From Parachryseolinea silvisoli (GTDB taxonomy: Bacteria; Bacteroidota; Bacteroidia; Cytophagales; Cyclobacteriaceae): a stretch of 64,000 nucleotides of DNA. The notes below the pieces were generated by a model, which was given only the letters and a program-made list of their open reading frames with translations, did not search any database and was not told the DNA's origin. Position 1 is the stretch's first letter. Each line of letters starts with the position of its first letter. The stretch is from contig NZ_JAIOAO010000008.1 in NCBI RefSeq assembly GCF_021190955.1, forward strand, positions 62,001 through 126,000. Direction: 5' to 3'. This document shows positions 28,172-36,547 of this stretch, in pieces. The position numbers and the translations under genes are program-made.

Positions 28172-28942
28172 TTATTCTCTTGTGTTACTACGCTTTATTT
28201 CGAAAAAGCATTCGTCGCATACGATCCGTATTTGGGCGAACGCTTCGGACTTTTCATTCCACTCCCCTTCCTTGCGGCGCTCCAGCTCGCAGGCTTCGCA
28301 CCACGCCTGGTAGTCGTCTTCCGGTTCTATCCCGGGATCAGATTCGAACGACTCATAAAATCCCACGTTCGTGTCCTTTCCTAAATGCTGGCAGACAAAG
28401 GCTACTCTCGTTCGCACACCGTGCTCATCGCATTTAACCTGTTGTTGCCGGCTCTTTTGTTCCACCAATGCAGTATGCTCTTCTTGTGTCAGCTCGTTGG
28501 TGAAGATGAAGTAAATATATTGATGCTCGTGGGGGATTCGGTAGACGCCGATGCCGCTTACCAACGTTGCGGCGATCGCCGTTAAGGCCCAGCCCATATA
28601 CTCATCGCTCTGCTCGTGAAACCCTTCGGTCAGGGGCAGGAAGCCACGCGCACTTCCAAACGCCCGCACCTTCTCCAGGCCTTTCGTCACGTGGCGCGGA
28701 GTAGTCTTGTTGAACCAGGACCACATCCATGTATTCCGCCGCGACGAAAACGACCCCACATCGATGTATTTGAAATACAAATTCCGGTCGTCGTCCGAGT
28801 AAAAGTGAAACGCGCCGATGTCGTGATCGTAGAACCAGTTTTCGTAACTGTTCAGGTCATAGAGTTCGATAAAGGCCTTTTGAAGCGATGAAATCTCCTC
28901 CAGGCATTGATCCTTATAGGCGTCGAAGTCGTCTATGCTCAT
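28172..28942 (-). CDS. Hypothetical cytosolic protein with a C-terminal Cys/His cluster
   Basis: I do not recognise the family. The 256-residue protein from the ATG at 28942 (MSIDDFDAYKDQ) has no signal peptide or membrane segment. Residues up to about 160 are an acidic, aromatic-rich domain (YENWFYDHDIGAFHFYSDDDRN). The last 90 residues carry cysteine and histidine pairs spaced like a zinc ribbon: CDEHG, FVCQHLG, WCEACELERR and VCDECFFEIKRS. The longer open frame upstream (to 29086) runs through the promoter and the 19-bp inverted repeat and is not coding. A perfect -7 box 20 bases before the ATG supports this start. The gene is convergent with the hexosaminidase gene. Confidence 0.7.
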   Translation of the reverse strand: MSIDDFDAYKDQCLEEISSLQKAFIELYDLNSYENWFYDHDIGAFHFYSDDDRNLYFKYIDVGSFSSRRNTWMWSWFNKTTPRHVTKGLEKVRAFGSARGFLPLTEGFHEQSDEYMGWALTAIAATLVSGIGVYRIPHEHQYIYFIFTNELTQEEHTALVEQKSRQQQVKCDEHGVRTRVAFVCQHLGKDTNVGFYESFESDPGIEPEDDYQAWCEACELERRKEGEWNEKSEAFAQIRIVCDECFFEIKRSNTRE

Positions 28943-28962
28943 GGGTCGCGAAGTTGGAGTCT

Positions 28963-28970
28963 CAAATATA
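28963..28970 (-). promoter_or_regulatory. -7 box of the hypothetical gene
   Basis: On the minus strand this reads TATATTTG, a perfect TAnnTTTG, 20 bases before the ATG at 28942. No -33 TTTG is obvious. Confidence 0.5.
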
Positions 28971-29027
28971 AGAAGCCCTTCCGAGCCGCGCCATGACGCC
29001 TTCTTCGCATGACCGATTTTAAATAAT

Positions 29028-29070
29028 GATGCCTGGTTGCCGTGACATGACGTCACGGCAACCAGGCATC
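29028..29070 (-). terminator. Perfect 19-bp inverted repeat, likely terminator of the small ORF
   Basis: Arms 29028-29046 and 29052-29070 (GATGCCTGGTTGCCGTGAC and its exact reverse complement) flank a 5-base loop. Read on the minus strand, the stem comes 47 bases after the small ORF stop and is followed by ATTATTT, weakly U-rich. It could equally be a leader hairpin or the remnant of a mobile element end. Confidence 0.5.
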
Positions 29071-29117
29071 GTAAAACGACCATCATTATGCGTGTAATGA
29101 CGCGTTCTCAGGTTTGA

Positions 29118-29270
29118 TTAGCTGTTGGTAAGCTTGTAAAACGAGGCTGTGATTGAATCAAATTTTTCTATCAAAACATTCATTAACCTGGAAAGAGGAG
29201 TGGTTTGAATTTTCACATTCAGGCCTTTCCAGTATTTAGGATCTTTGAGAATTATGCTTCTTTCTGTCAT
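29118..29270 (-). CDS. Possible small protein gene or gene remnant (50 codons)
   Basis: An uninterrupted minus-strand frame ends at 29118. It is open for 75 codons (to 29345) but its first ATG is at 29270, giving MTERSIILKDPKYWKGLNVK and on to ...SFYKLTNS. The part before the ATG (IFIGGNVTAYPVAYLLKQL) also looks protein-like, which hints at a gene that has lost its 5' end. Codon use is much more AT-rich than in the neighbours. I recognise no family. A 19-bp hairpin follows the stop. It could be a recently acquired small gene or a decayed fragment. Confidence 0.35.
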   Translation of the reverse strand: MTERSIILKDPKYWKGLNVKIQTTPLSRLMNVLIEKFDSITASFYKLTNS

Positions 29271-29418
29271 GTGGGATGTTGTTAACTGTTTGAGAAGGTA
29301 AGCAACCGGATATGCTGTTACATTACCACCGATAAAGATCGCTAGTTACAATCCAGTATGTTTACATCTCAAAAAAGAATTGTTACATCCATCACACTTT
29401 TGAGGAGCTGATTTTCCT

Positions 29419-29838
29419 CTAACCTCTGAAAAAACGCGTTACCGTGGGCCACGCCCCTGTCGACCACAAGGCCCAGGCAACGAGCACCGGCTGGAAAAAG
29501 AGGCGGGCAAAACGCTTTTCTTCCGTATCGAGACCAAAAGCGTTGGTATCATTGACGTACTGCGCGATGTTGCCTGGAAATACAAGGATGTAAAAAACGG
29601 CCAGTGTGATGCCTACCGTTACGCGGCGTTGGCGCCAGAAGATCATGGCTGCGCCCAGCATGATCTCCACAATGCCCGATAGCACTACCACCAGGTCCTT
29701 TCCCAACGGCACCCAATCCGGTACCTGGGCCTGGAATTCCTGGCGCTGGAAGGTTAGGTGGCCGATGCCGGCCAGGAGCATGAAGGCGCCGAGGATGATG
29801 CGGAAGATGGTTTGGGTTCGGGTTGTCGGTGTTTGCAT
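29419..29838 (-). CDS. DoxX-like small membrane protein
   Basis: The 139-residue protein has four hydrophobic segments (TIFRIILGAFMLLAGIGHL, LVVVLSGIVEIMLGAAMIF, VTVGITLAVFYILVFPGNI and LFFQPVLVAWALW), the arrangement of DoxX/DoxD-like proteins. The start is the ATG at 29838 (MQTPTTRTQTIFR); nine upstream codons are not needed. Members of this family are inner-membrane proteins of uncertain function, sometimes linked to thiosulfate oxidation or redox stress. It lies about 200 bases after the NagX-like gene, separated by hairpins, so co-transcription is uncertain. No gene nearby explains its role. Confidence 0.75.
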   Translation of the reverse strand: MQTPTTRTQTIFRIILGAFMLLAGIGHLTFQRQEFQAQVPDWVPLGKDLVVVLSGIVEIMLGAAMIFWRQRRVTVGITLAVFYILVFPGNIAQYVNDTNAFGLDTEEKRFARLFFQPVLVAWALWSTGAWPTVTRFFRG

Positions 29839-30039
29839 GGCGTTGTATTTTGGGGAAGTTACCAAAAACTATACCTGTGGCCATGTCAGGTGCCGCACCT
29901 TCGCTTCGCTCGGTGCTTAGTGAGCATTCAGAACGACTTTACCTCCTCAGGAGTCTGAAGACTCCCCCCATGCTGGGCACGAGTCGCCCTCCCTTCGGTC
30001 GGAAGACTCGCGCCAGCAAGCGCCAGATGCCTTGTTATA
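29839..30039. repeat. Cluster of short inverted repeats after the NagX-like gene
   Basis: In 200 bases there are several nested palindromes: GAGTCT-GA-AGACTC (29951-29964), CGAGTC/GACTCG arms (29980-29985 and 30005-30010), and GCACC/GGTGC around a TTCGCTTCG loop near 29895-29917. The stretch looks like piled-up extragenic palindromes and may end or protect the SusCD-NagX transcript. No gene is seen. Confidence 0.4.
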
Positions 30040-31158
30040 TTACACTCTTATGTAAATTCTGTTACGGTCTAATATATATCCGATGGACCAATTCAGCAGC
30101 ATGAATGAAATGGCGAATAGTAGTGAAGCCAGCTTCTCGGGGGTGAAACTGGCGAAGAACAGATAGATGGCATGCAGCAGGCTGTGATCGCCGACGGGGA
30201 CGGTGTATAGAATCGTGATCAGCACGCCCGCCGAGGCGTAGATAAACAATGGGTTCTTTCCGAACACCTCGAAGAAATATGTCCACCCGCGACGTGCCTG
30301 TAGCTCGATGATGTATACCAATGCTGCCAGCACCACCAGCGCGATGCCGGTTGTGACCAATGTGAACGAGCTTGTCCATATCTTTTTGTTGATCGGAAAT
30401 ACCTGGTGCCATGCCAGTGCTACTGCAATCAATGCGGTGCCTGCCAGCAGGAGCCTGGCAACAGTCTCATAGCTATTGCCGCGGCGGCGGATGAAGTCGC
30501 CGGCCAGGAAACCAATGATGACATTGACGATTGCCGGTAGCGTGCTTAGAATGCCTTCCGGATCAAAGGCGACGCCTTCGCCGTGGTACAGGCGCGGGTC
30601 GCCGATCAACCATTTGTCCAACGCGTTCCCTGCATAGCCGGCCAGGCTGTAGGGATCACCGGGCGTGCCCGCCACGTATAGGATCAGCCAATAGGCCAGC
30701 AGCAGTATGGCACCGACGATGACGGTCGTGCGGCGCGATGTATAATAAAGGATGATGGAGGCGATGCCATAACACAAAGCAATGCGCTGCAATACGCCGG
30801 GAATACGGGCGTCAACAGGACTGATAAAGGCACCTTGGTCAAAATCGTAGAACGGAAACCACGACAATAAGTAGCCGATCAAGAAGATCAGGGCCGTGCG
30901 TGTGAGCGTCTTTTTCCAGAAGACGGTACTGCCTTGCCCGGTATACTTGTGCATAGCAAAGGCCATGGCATTGCCGACGGCAAAGAGAAAGGATGGAAAG
31001 ACCAGGTCGGTCGGCGTCAGGCCGTGCCACGGAGCATGCAGGAACGGGCCGTATACATGGCCCCAGTTTCCGGGCGAGTTGACGATGATCATGAGGCAAA
31101 CCGTCATTCCCCGGAATACATCCAGGGCGAGGTAGCGTGCAGATGGTTGGTTGGTCAT
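30040..31158 (-). CDS. NagX-like membrane acetyltransferase (HGSNAT/DUF5009 family)
   Basis: This 372-residue protein has about ten membrane helices and the start typical of the family: RYLALDVFRGMTVCLMIIVNSPGN, then LTPTDLVFPSFLFAVGNAMAF. Related proteins include human heparan-alpha-glucosaminide N-acetyltransferase and bacterial NagX, which act on glucosamine or GlcNAc-containing sugars at the membrane. The histidine in HAPWHGLTPTD corresponds to the conserved region in this family. It is encoded 62 bases after SusD 1, with a stable hairpin between, and is likely the third gene of that operon. Together with the GH20 enzyme it points to amino-sugar polymers. The exact reaction is not established by sequence. 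Confidence 0.85.
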   Translation of the reverse strand: MTNQPSARYLALDVFRGMTVCLMIIVNSPGNWGHVYGPFLHAPWHGLTPTDLVFPSFLFAVGNAMAFAMHKYTGQGSTVFWKKTLTRTALIFLIGYLLSWFPFYDFDQGAFISPVDARIPGVLQRIALCYGIASIILYYTSRRTTVIVGAILLLAYWLILYVAGTPGDPYSLAGYAGNALDKWLIGDPRLYHGEGVAFDPEGILSTLPAIVNVIIGFLAGDFIRRRGNSYETVARLLLAGTALIAVALAWHQVFPINKKIWTSSFTLVTTGIALVVLAALVYIIELQARRGWTYFFEVFGKNPLFIYASAGVLITILYTVPVGDHSLLHAIYLFFASFTPEKLASLLFAISFMLLNWSIGYILDRNRIYIRV

Positions 31159-31177
31159 GGTTGTTTAGCGTAAAGGA

Positions 31178-31209
31178 ACCGGCCGGCACCGGGAGTGGCG
31201 CCGACCGGT
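31178..31209 (-). promoter_or_regulatory. GC-rich intercistronic hairpin between susD and the NagX-like gene
   Basis: ACCGG...CCGGT arms enclose CGGC/GCCG and CC/GG pairs with two mismatches and a GGGAGT loop. There is no poly-T. Such hairpins after SusCD often lower expression of downstream genes by partial termination or protect the 3' end of the upstream transcript. Confidence 0.45.
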
Positions 31210-31220
31210 GATAGCGCACG

Positions 31221-33014
31221 TTAGTTGTAGTCGTCGTTTTGTTCCAGCTTGGGTTTGCCAGCCTCCACACTGAGGTCGATCTGGAATTGTGGTATAGGAT
31301 AGTAATTATTTCTCGGTGCCACAAATTTACCGCCGGCCAGGTCGGTTGTAATAGCCGACTCATAGGCAAAATAGTTGTTCAGCACTGTCTCGGCCACTTC
31401 CCAACGCACCAGGTCAAAGAAGCGGTGGCCTTCCATAGCCAGCTCGATGTTGCGCTCGTAGTAAATCGCCTTCTGTGCAAAGGCCCTGCCCCCGGCGGCA
31501 AACGTGCCTGTCGGGTACGGGCTGATGACATAGTTCGCGGCGGGCTCCTCAGAGAATCCGGCCAGGGGGTCGCTGTCATCTTCGTATGCGTGCAGCCAGC
31601 CTTCCGGATCGGCAGCCCGCAGGCGCACGCGGTTGACATACTCCTCGGCTTTGTCGAGGCTACCAGCCGCCGCCTCAACCTCCGCCGCCATCAGCAGCAC
31701 ATCAGCAAAGCGTATAATCAATACGTTGATGGCGTTGCCCGGTGCCCACGAGCTATAGTCGGCATAGATGTCCTGGCCCTCCTGGCGGTGTACATTTTTC
31801 TTCGGGGCATAGGGACCTGCATATGCCTGATCGCGCACCCAGTCGTTGCCCGGGAATAATCCCCAATCGTGATACGGCAAGCCGCGACGCCCTACCGTCC
31901 AGTCGAGGCGAGGATCGAGTGGATCTTCGTCGGGCGTAAACGCTGCGTCCGAAGTTTTGCCCATATCGCTTACTACTGCATGGTCATTGAAGTTGTCAAG
32001 GTATGGCAGACCATCGCCATCCGTACGGAACGCGTTGACCAGCATCTGCGAAGGCTGGAAGAAGCCACAGCACGAAAACGGCGCCCCTGTGCCGTACGGG
32101 AAGTTGAGCATCCCCCCCTGGTTGGCATTGGCCAGGCTTAGCGTTCCGTCGTTGGCCATCATTTGAATGGCAAACACCGACTCCGCATTGTTCTTGGTGG
32201 CAGCATTGAAGTTATCGGCAAAAGCCACCAGGTCATACTTCTCACCGTTCGAAGTCACACCATTATCGATTACGTCCGTAAAGACTGGGAGTGCTTCGGG
32301 GTATTTCTTCTCGTATAGATACGTCTTCGCGAGGTACGCACCGGCAGCCCATTTGTTCACGCGCCCTATGTTTGGCTGTGTCGGCGGCAGGTTTTGATAG
32401 GCAAAGGTAAAGTCGGCTTCGATCATCGGCCAGATATCAGTCTTATTGGACTGATTGAAGTCCGTCGTCTTCTCGTCGATCCACGGCACATTGCCCCACA
32501 GCTTTCTCAACTCAAAGTAGTAATGGGCCCGCAGAAAACGTGCTTGCGCTTCGATGTTGGTTTTATCTTCCTCCGGCACATCCGTTACATCCGGCAACAT
32601 GGCCAGTACCGCGTTCGTACGCGCTACGCCTTCGTACACCGCTTTCCATTTACTGTTAAAGAAGCCATTGTCGGCACCGGCGGTAAAGGTGGCGATGTTG
32701 GCAATGGGGGTTTGGTCACCACCGTCGCTGCCTTTGTGCGCGTCGCCGCCGGCTATAGAGCCATAGGTCCAATCGTCGGGCGGCGCTTCCCAGGGGCCGC
32801 TATACGTGCCCCCGTGGGCCAGTGATGTTTCTTCGTCGCCCTGACCATCGAGCGCGGCATAGGCGCCCGTGAGCAGCGCTTCGATACCTTTGGCGTTCGC
32901 CAGTACGTCGCCACCGAGAGCGCCTTTCACAGGCTTGTCCAGGAAGCTGTCGCTGCACGCCTGTAACAATACAAGACCGGCCAGCGCCACGGTTATAGAG
33001 TGAATTCGTTTCAT
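31221..33014 (-). CDS. SusD/RagB family surface lipoprotein (locus 1)
   Basis: The 597-residue protein has a lipoprotein signal with lipobox LQAC (MKRIHSITVALAGLVLLQACSDSFLDKPVKG). It has the SusD fold: N-terminal tetratricopeptide-like helices (QARFLRAHYYFELRKLWGNVPWIDE; AAGAYLAKTYLYEKKYPEALPVF) and a C-terminal SusD segment (ERNIELAMEGHRFFDLVRWEVAETVLNNYF). SusD proteins sit on the cell surface as a lid over SusC and bind the oligosaccharide to be imported. The gene starts 27 bases after the SusC stop, the normal paired order. It is longer than a typical SusD (about 500-550), mainly through insertions rich in Gly and Asp. The ligand is unknown, but the neighbouring NagX-like gene suggests amino sugars. 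Confidence 0.94.
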   Translation of the reverse strand: MKRIHSITVALAGLVLLQACSDSFLDKPVKGALGGDVLANAKGIEALLTGAYAALDGQGDEETSLAHGGTYSGPWEAPPDDWTYGSIAGGDAHKGSDGGDQTPIANIATFTAGADNGFFNSKWKAVYEGVARTNAVLAMLPDVTDVPEEDKTNIEAQARFLRAHYYFELRKLWGNVPWIDEKTTDFNQSNKTDIWPMIEADFTFAYQNLPPTQPNIGRVNKWAAGAYLAKTYLYEKKYPEALPVFTDVIDNGVTSNGEKYDLVAFADNFNAATKNNAESVFAIQMMANDGTLSLANANQGGMLNFPYGTGAPFSCCGFFQPSQMLVNAFRTDGDGLPYLDNFNDHAVVSDMGKTSDAAFTPDEDPLDPRLDWTVGRRGLPYHDWGLFPGNDWVRDQAYAGPYAPKKNVHRQEGQDIYADYSSWAPGNAINVLIIRFADVLLMAAEVEAAAGSLDKAEEYVNRVRLRAADPEGWLHAYEDDSDPLAGFSEEPAANYVISPYPTGTFAAGGRAFAQKAIYYERNIELAMEGHRFFDLVRWEVAETVLNNYFAYESAITTDLAGGKFVAPRNNYYPIPQFQIDLSVEAGKPKLEQNDDYN

Positions 33015-33041
33015 ACTTGTTGCGGGTTAAAGACTACACAC

Positions 33042-36000
33042 TTAAAAGGTCAGGTTCAAGCCGACAGTATATTGGCGGGAGGCGGGATACGCCCCTTCGT
33101 CGATACCAAACACCGTGGTGCTACCGCCAACTTCGGGGTCGAGGCCGGAGTAGTTCGTAATGGTAAACAGGTTCGTGGCTTGCAGGTAGATGCGCAGTTG
33201 CTCCGCGCCGACTTTCTGCAGCAGCGACGGTGGCAGCGTGTAGCCCAGCTGGATGTTCTTGGCACGCAGGTACGAACCGTCTTCTACAAAGTACGAGTTC
33301 GGTACGTTGATGGTGCTGAACGAGCTGGTAGTCTCCTGAATCGGCGCCTTGGCATTGTGACGCTCCGGCGTCCACGAATCGTACAGGGCAGTCTTGCTCT
33401 TCGCCCCGGTGCGCGATGAATAGAAGTCTGTCCACCAACGCACGTTGTTCCACAGGTCGTTGCCTTGTGTGCCGTACAGGAAGAGGCTCAGGTCAAAAGC
33501 TTTGTAGCTAAAGGCCAGGTTGATGCCATAGCTAAAGTCCGGGTTGGGGTTGCCCAGCATCACGCGGTCTTCCGACGTGATCTGACCATCGTGGTTGGTA
33601 TCGTCATACTGGAAGCGGCCCAGGCTGGCGCCATCCTGGTATACGGCATCTTCTCTGCCCGTCGAAAGCACGGCGCCTTCGTTGGCATCGTCAATGTCTT
33701 GCTGATCATTCCAAAAACCGACGATCTTATAACCAAAGAACTGGCCGATGGAGTTACCCTCGCGGTTGCGCACGATAGACGAGCCATCGAACGTACGCGA
33801 GTCCAGGTCGAAGTACGAGGCCCCGTTGGATACTTTCTGAATCTTGTTGCTATAAGTCGTGAAGGTAAGCGTGGCATTCAGCTTCAGATCGGTGGTGATA
33901 TTGGTCACCGTATTCAGTTGCAGGTCGATGCCGTGGTTCCGCATGCGGGCAATATTTACATATGGCGCGTCTCCCCCACCCGACGTCGCCGGCAACGATG
34001 GATTGTACAACAGGTCTTTTACATCTTTGCGATAGTAGTCTGCTTCCAACGAAACTTTGCCGTTGAACAGGCTCACATCGACACCTATGTTGGTACTAAT
34101 GTTTTTCTCCCACTTCGCATCCGGGTTGCCGATCTGTGTTTTTTCAAAACCTTCGGTGCCCGTGTTGCCGGTGCCGTTGATGTCGTAGTACGAGCTGTTG
34201 CGGTTGGCGCCGAAGGTTGTATAACCGTTCGCTGCGCCGACGTTGATCTGGTTGCCCATCACACCGTAGTTACCGCGGATCTTTAGTTCTTGTAACCAGG
34301 TAATGCCTTTCATAAACGACTCTTCCGAGATACGCCACCCGGCGCTCACCGCAGGGAACACACCGTAGCGGTCGTTGATAAACTTTGACGAGCCGTCGCG
34401 ACGGATCACTGCACCGAACAGGTAGCGGTCGTTATAGATATAGTCCAGGCGTCCGAGCAGTGAAAAGAGCGCCTCGGTGGTACGCAAGCTATAGTTGGTG
34501 CGTGTACCGGAGCCGGTACCCAGGTTGACATAATCGGGATCGAACGAGAAGTAGCCTTGCGTGCTACCGCCCAGCTCGCGTCCTTCGGCGTTGTACGCTT
34601 CTGTACCCGCCACCACGGTCAGCTCGTGTTTCTCCAGCGTTTTGTGGTACGTCAGCAAATTGCTCCATGTCCAGTTGAAGCCGCTGGCAGCACCTTCGGT
34701 ATACTGGTTCGTATTGGTGTTCTCTTTGTTTTCATACTGCGGGAAGGTAAAGTTGTTCCAGGCATTGGAGTATACTTCACCACCGAAGCTCGTGCGGAAA
34801 GTAAACCCGCGCAGGAAGTCCACTTCGGCAAACACATTGCCGAACAGGCGATGGTCCAGGCCTTCGTCGTTGCGCGTACGGTCGCGCATGGCCACGGGGT
34901 TAAACGCATCGCCCATGTTGGCGGCGCGGCTGCCCGCATAGTTACCCATAATGTCGCGTACCGGAATGATCGGCTGCAAGCGGAACGAGTGCGCAATGGC
35001 CGTGCCTCCGGCCAGGATCTCGCTTTGCGGGTTGTCTGTAATAGAGTACGCCAGGTTCTCACCGATGCGCACATGCTTACTGACATTATACTGGCTGTTC
35101 GAGCGCAGCGTATAGCGCTTCAGATACGTGTTGATCAAAGCCCCCTGTTGATTGTAGTAGTTCAGCGAGAACAGGTAATTGCCTTGCTCGCCGCCGCCGC
35201 TCAACGACAGGTTGTGACTCGTGGACGGCGCCGGGTCAAAGATCTCGTCAAACCAGTCGGTGCCGCGTTTATTCGCACGCACAATCTGGTTAAAGGTGTT
35301 AAAGTCATCGACCGAGGTATAATTCGGGTTTACATAATACTCGGCCGGCGATGTGCCCGGATCGCCTTCCATCGCACCGGTAGGCAGGATATAGTCGGGC
35401 AGAACCGGCGTGGTGCCATAACCATACTGCTCATCGCCTACGGCCTGGCCCATGTTGCGCTGCACCTGAAACTTCAGCGCGGCTTGCTCCTGCGGCGACA
35501 GCGTGTTCCAGACGTTGCCCTTCGGCGGCGTCTGCACACCGTACCAGCCCGAATACGTAACCTTTACTTTATCTTTACCTTTTTTAGTTGTGATAATGAT
35601 TACCCCGTTGGCCGCGCGCGATCCATAGATCGACGCTGATCCTGCGTCTTTCAACACCTGCATCGATGCCACATCGTTGGGGTTCAAGTCGTTGATGCTG
35701 GTCGTGGGCACGCCGTCCACCACGAACAGCGGCGAGTTATTGCCAAAGGTGTTGAGCCCGCGAATGCGGATTTGCGGGGTAGCACCCGGCTGTCCTGAAC
35801 CGAGAATTGTTACACCCGAAGCGCGGCCTTGCAACTGGTTTGTCACCTGCGCGTCGGGCACCTGCGTCATCTGTGCTACGTCCACCACCGATACAGCGCC
35901 TGTCAGATCTTTCTTGCGCTGAGAACTGTAACCCGTCACCACCACTTCGGAAAGGTTGGTCATATCTTGCTGCAGCGGCACGTCGACTACCGACCGGCCC

Positions 36001-36272
36001 GCAACAGGTATTTCCTGGACGGCATATCCTACAAAGGTAAATACCAGCACGGCGTCGTCGCCGGGCACCAGGAGCTGGAACTTGCCGTTCACATCGGTGA
36101 CGGTACCGGCGGCCGTTCCTTTTATTAATACATTCACACCGGGCATTGTACTACCCGTTTCGTCCGTCACAGTACCAGAAACGGTCCGCTCCTGGGCATG
36201 GGCCACCGCAGCGGCTAGCAGCAGCAGCAGCACAGTCAGGCGGATCGCCCGCGCATAGACTTTCTTCATCAT
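33042..36272 (-). CDS. SusC/RagA family TonB-dependent outer-membrane transporter (locus 1)
   Basis: The 1076-residue protein has a signal peptide (LTVLLLLLAAAVAHAQ), a carboxypeptidase-regulatory-like domain (RTVSGTVTDETGSTMPGVNVLIKG, about 28-110), a plug with the SusC hallmark block (DVASMQVLKDAGSASIYGSRAANGVIIITTKKG) and a long beta-barrel ending in an aromatic residue (YTVGLNLTF). It imports large oligosaccharides with energy from TonB-ExbBD. There is no STN domain, so unlike locus 2 it should not signal through FecR. The start has two consecutive ATG codons. Upstream, a TTTG and a weak -7 sequence (TAGTATTTCG on the minus strand, near 36320) may be the operon promoter. It pairs with the SusD gene 27 bases on. 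Confidence 0.95.
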   Translation of the reverse strand: MMKKVYARAIRLTVLLLLLAAAVAHAQERTVSGTVTDETGSTMPGVNVLIKGTAAGTVTDVNGKFQLLVPGDDAVLVFTFVGYAVQEIPVAGRSVVDVPLQQDMTNLSEVVVTGYSSQRKKDLTGAVSVVDVAQMTQVPDAQVTNQLQGRASGVTILGSGQPGATPQIRIRGLNTFGNNSPLFVVDGVPTTSINDLNPNDVASMQVLKDAGSASIYGSRAANGVIIITTKKGKDKVKVTYSGWYGVQTPPKGNVWNTLSPQEQAALKFQVQRNMGQAVGDEQYGYGTTPVLPDYILPTGAMEGDPGTSPAEYYVNPNYTSVDDFNTFNQIVRANKRGTDWFDEIFDPAPSTSHNLSLSGGGEQGNYLFSLNYYNQQGALINTYLKRYTLRSNSQYNVSKHVRIGENLAYSITDNPQSEILAGGTAIAHSFRLQPIIPVRDIMGNYAGSRAANMGDAFNPVAMRDRTRNDEGLDHRLFGNVFAEVDFLRGFTFRTSFGGEVYSNAWNNFTFPQYENKENTNTNQYTEGAASGFNWTWSNLLTYHKTLEKHELTVVAGTEAYNAEGRELGGSTQGYFSFDPDYVNLGTGSGTRTNYSLRTTEALFSLLGRLDYIYNDRYLFGAVIRRDGSSKFINDRYGVFPAVSAGWRISEESFMKGITWLQELKIRGNYGVMGNQINVGAANGYTTFGANRNSSYYDINGTGNTGTEGFEKTQIGNPDAKWEKNISTNIGVDVSLFNGKVSLEADYYRKDVKDLLYNPSLPATSGGGDAPYVNIARMRNHGIDLQLNTVTNITTDLKLNATLTFTTYSNKIQKVSNGASYFDLDSRTFDGSSIVRNREGNSIGQFFGYKIVGFWNDQQDIDDANEGAVLSTGREDAVYQDGASLGRFQYDDTNHDGQITSEDRVMLGNPNPDFSYGINLAFSYKAFDLSLFLYGTQGNDLWNNVRWWTDFYSSRTGAKSKTALYDSWTPERHNAKAPIQETTSSFSTINVPNSYFVEDGSYLRAKNIQLGYTLPPSLLQKVGAEQLRIYLQATNLFTITNYSGLDPEVGGSTTVFGIDEGAYPASRQYTVGLNLTF

Positions 36273-36547
36273 ATTGGATTAGGTTAGGTATATTATTTGG
36301 AGAATGACATTCAGCACGAAATACTATCCTGTCATTTGCCTTCAACCAAAATTACTTTTGGACCCCACCATACGCTTTCCAATAGTCCCAAATTCTGGTA
36401 AAGCCGTCCTGGCCCGCGTTGCAACCGTTTTCCCGGCTGTATTTTATCCGCTGCAACAACCGCTGCTGTAGCGTGTGTGGGGAAAATTGTAAAAGGAATT
36501 CTACCTTTCGGCTCTAACAAACCCAACCAACCGACAACAATCTGACT

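Noticed and set aside
29028-29070. Insertion-sequence end
   Set aside because: Only one pair of 19-bp arms with a 5-base loop is present, with no transposase and no visible target duplication; a hairpin is simpler.
34557-35639. 360-codon plus-strand ORF
   Set aside because: It lies wholly antisense to the SusC 1 gene, has no family features, and its length follows from the high GC of the real gene.
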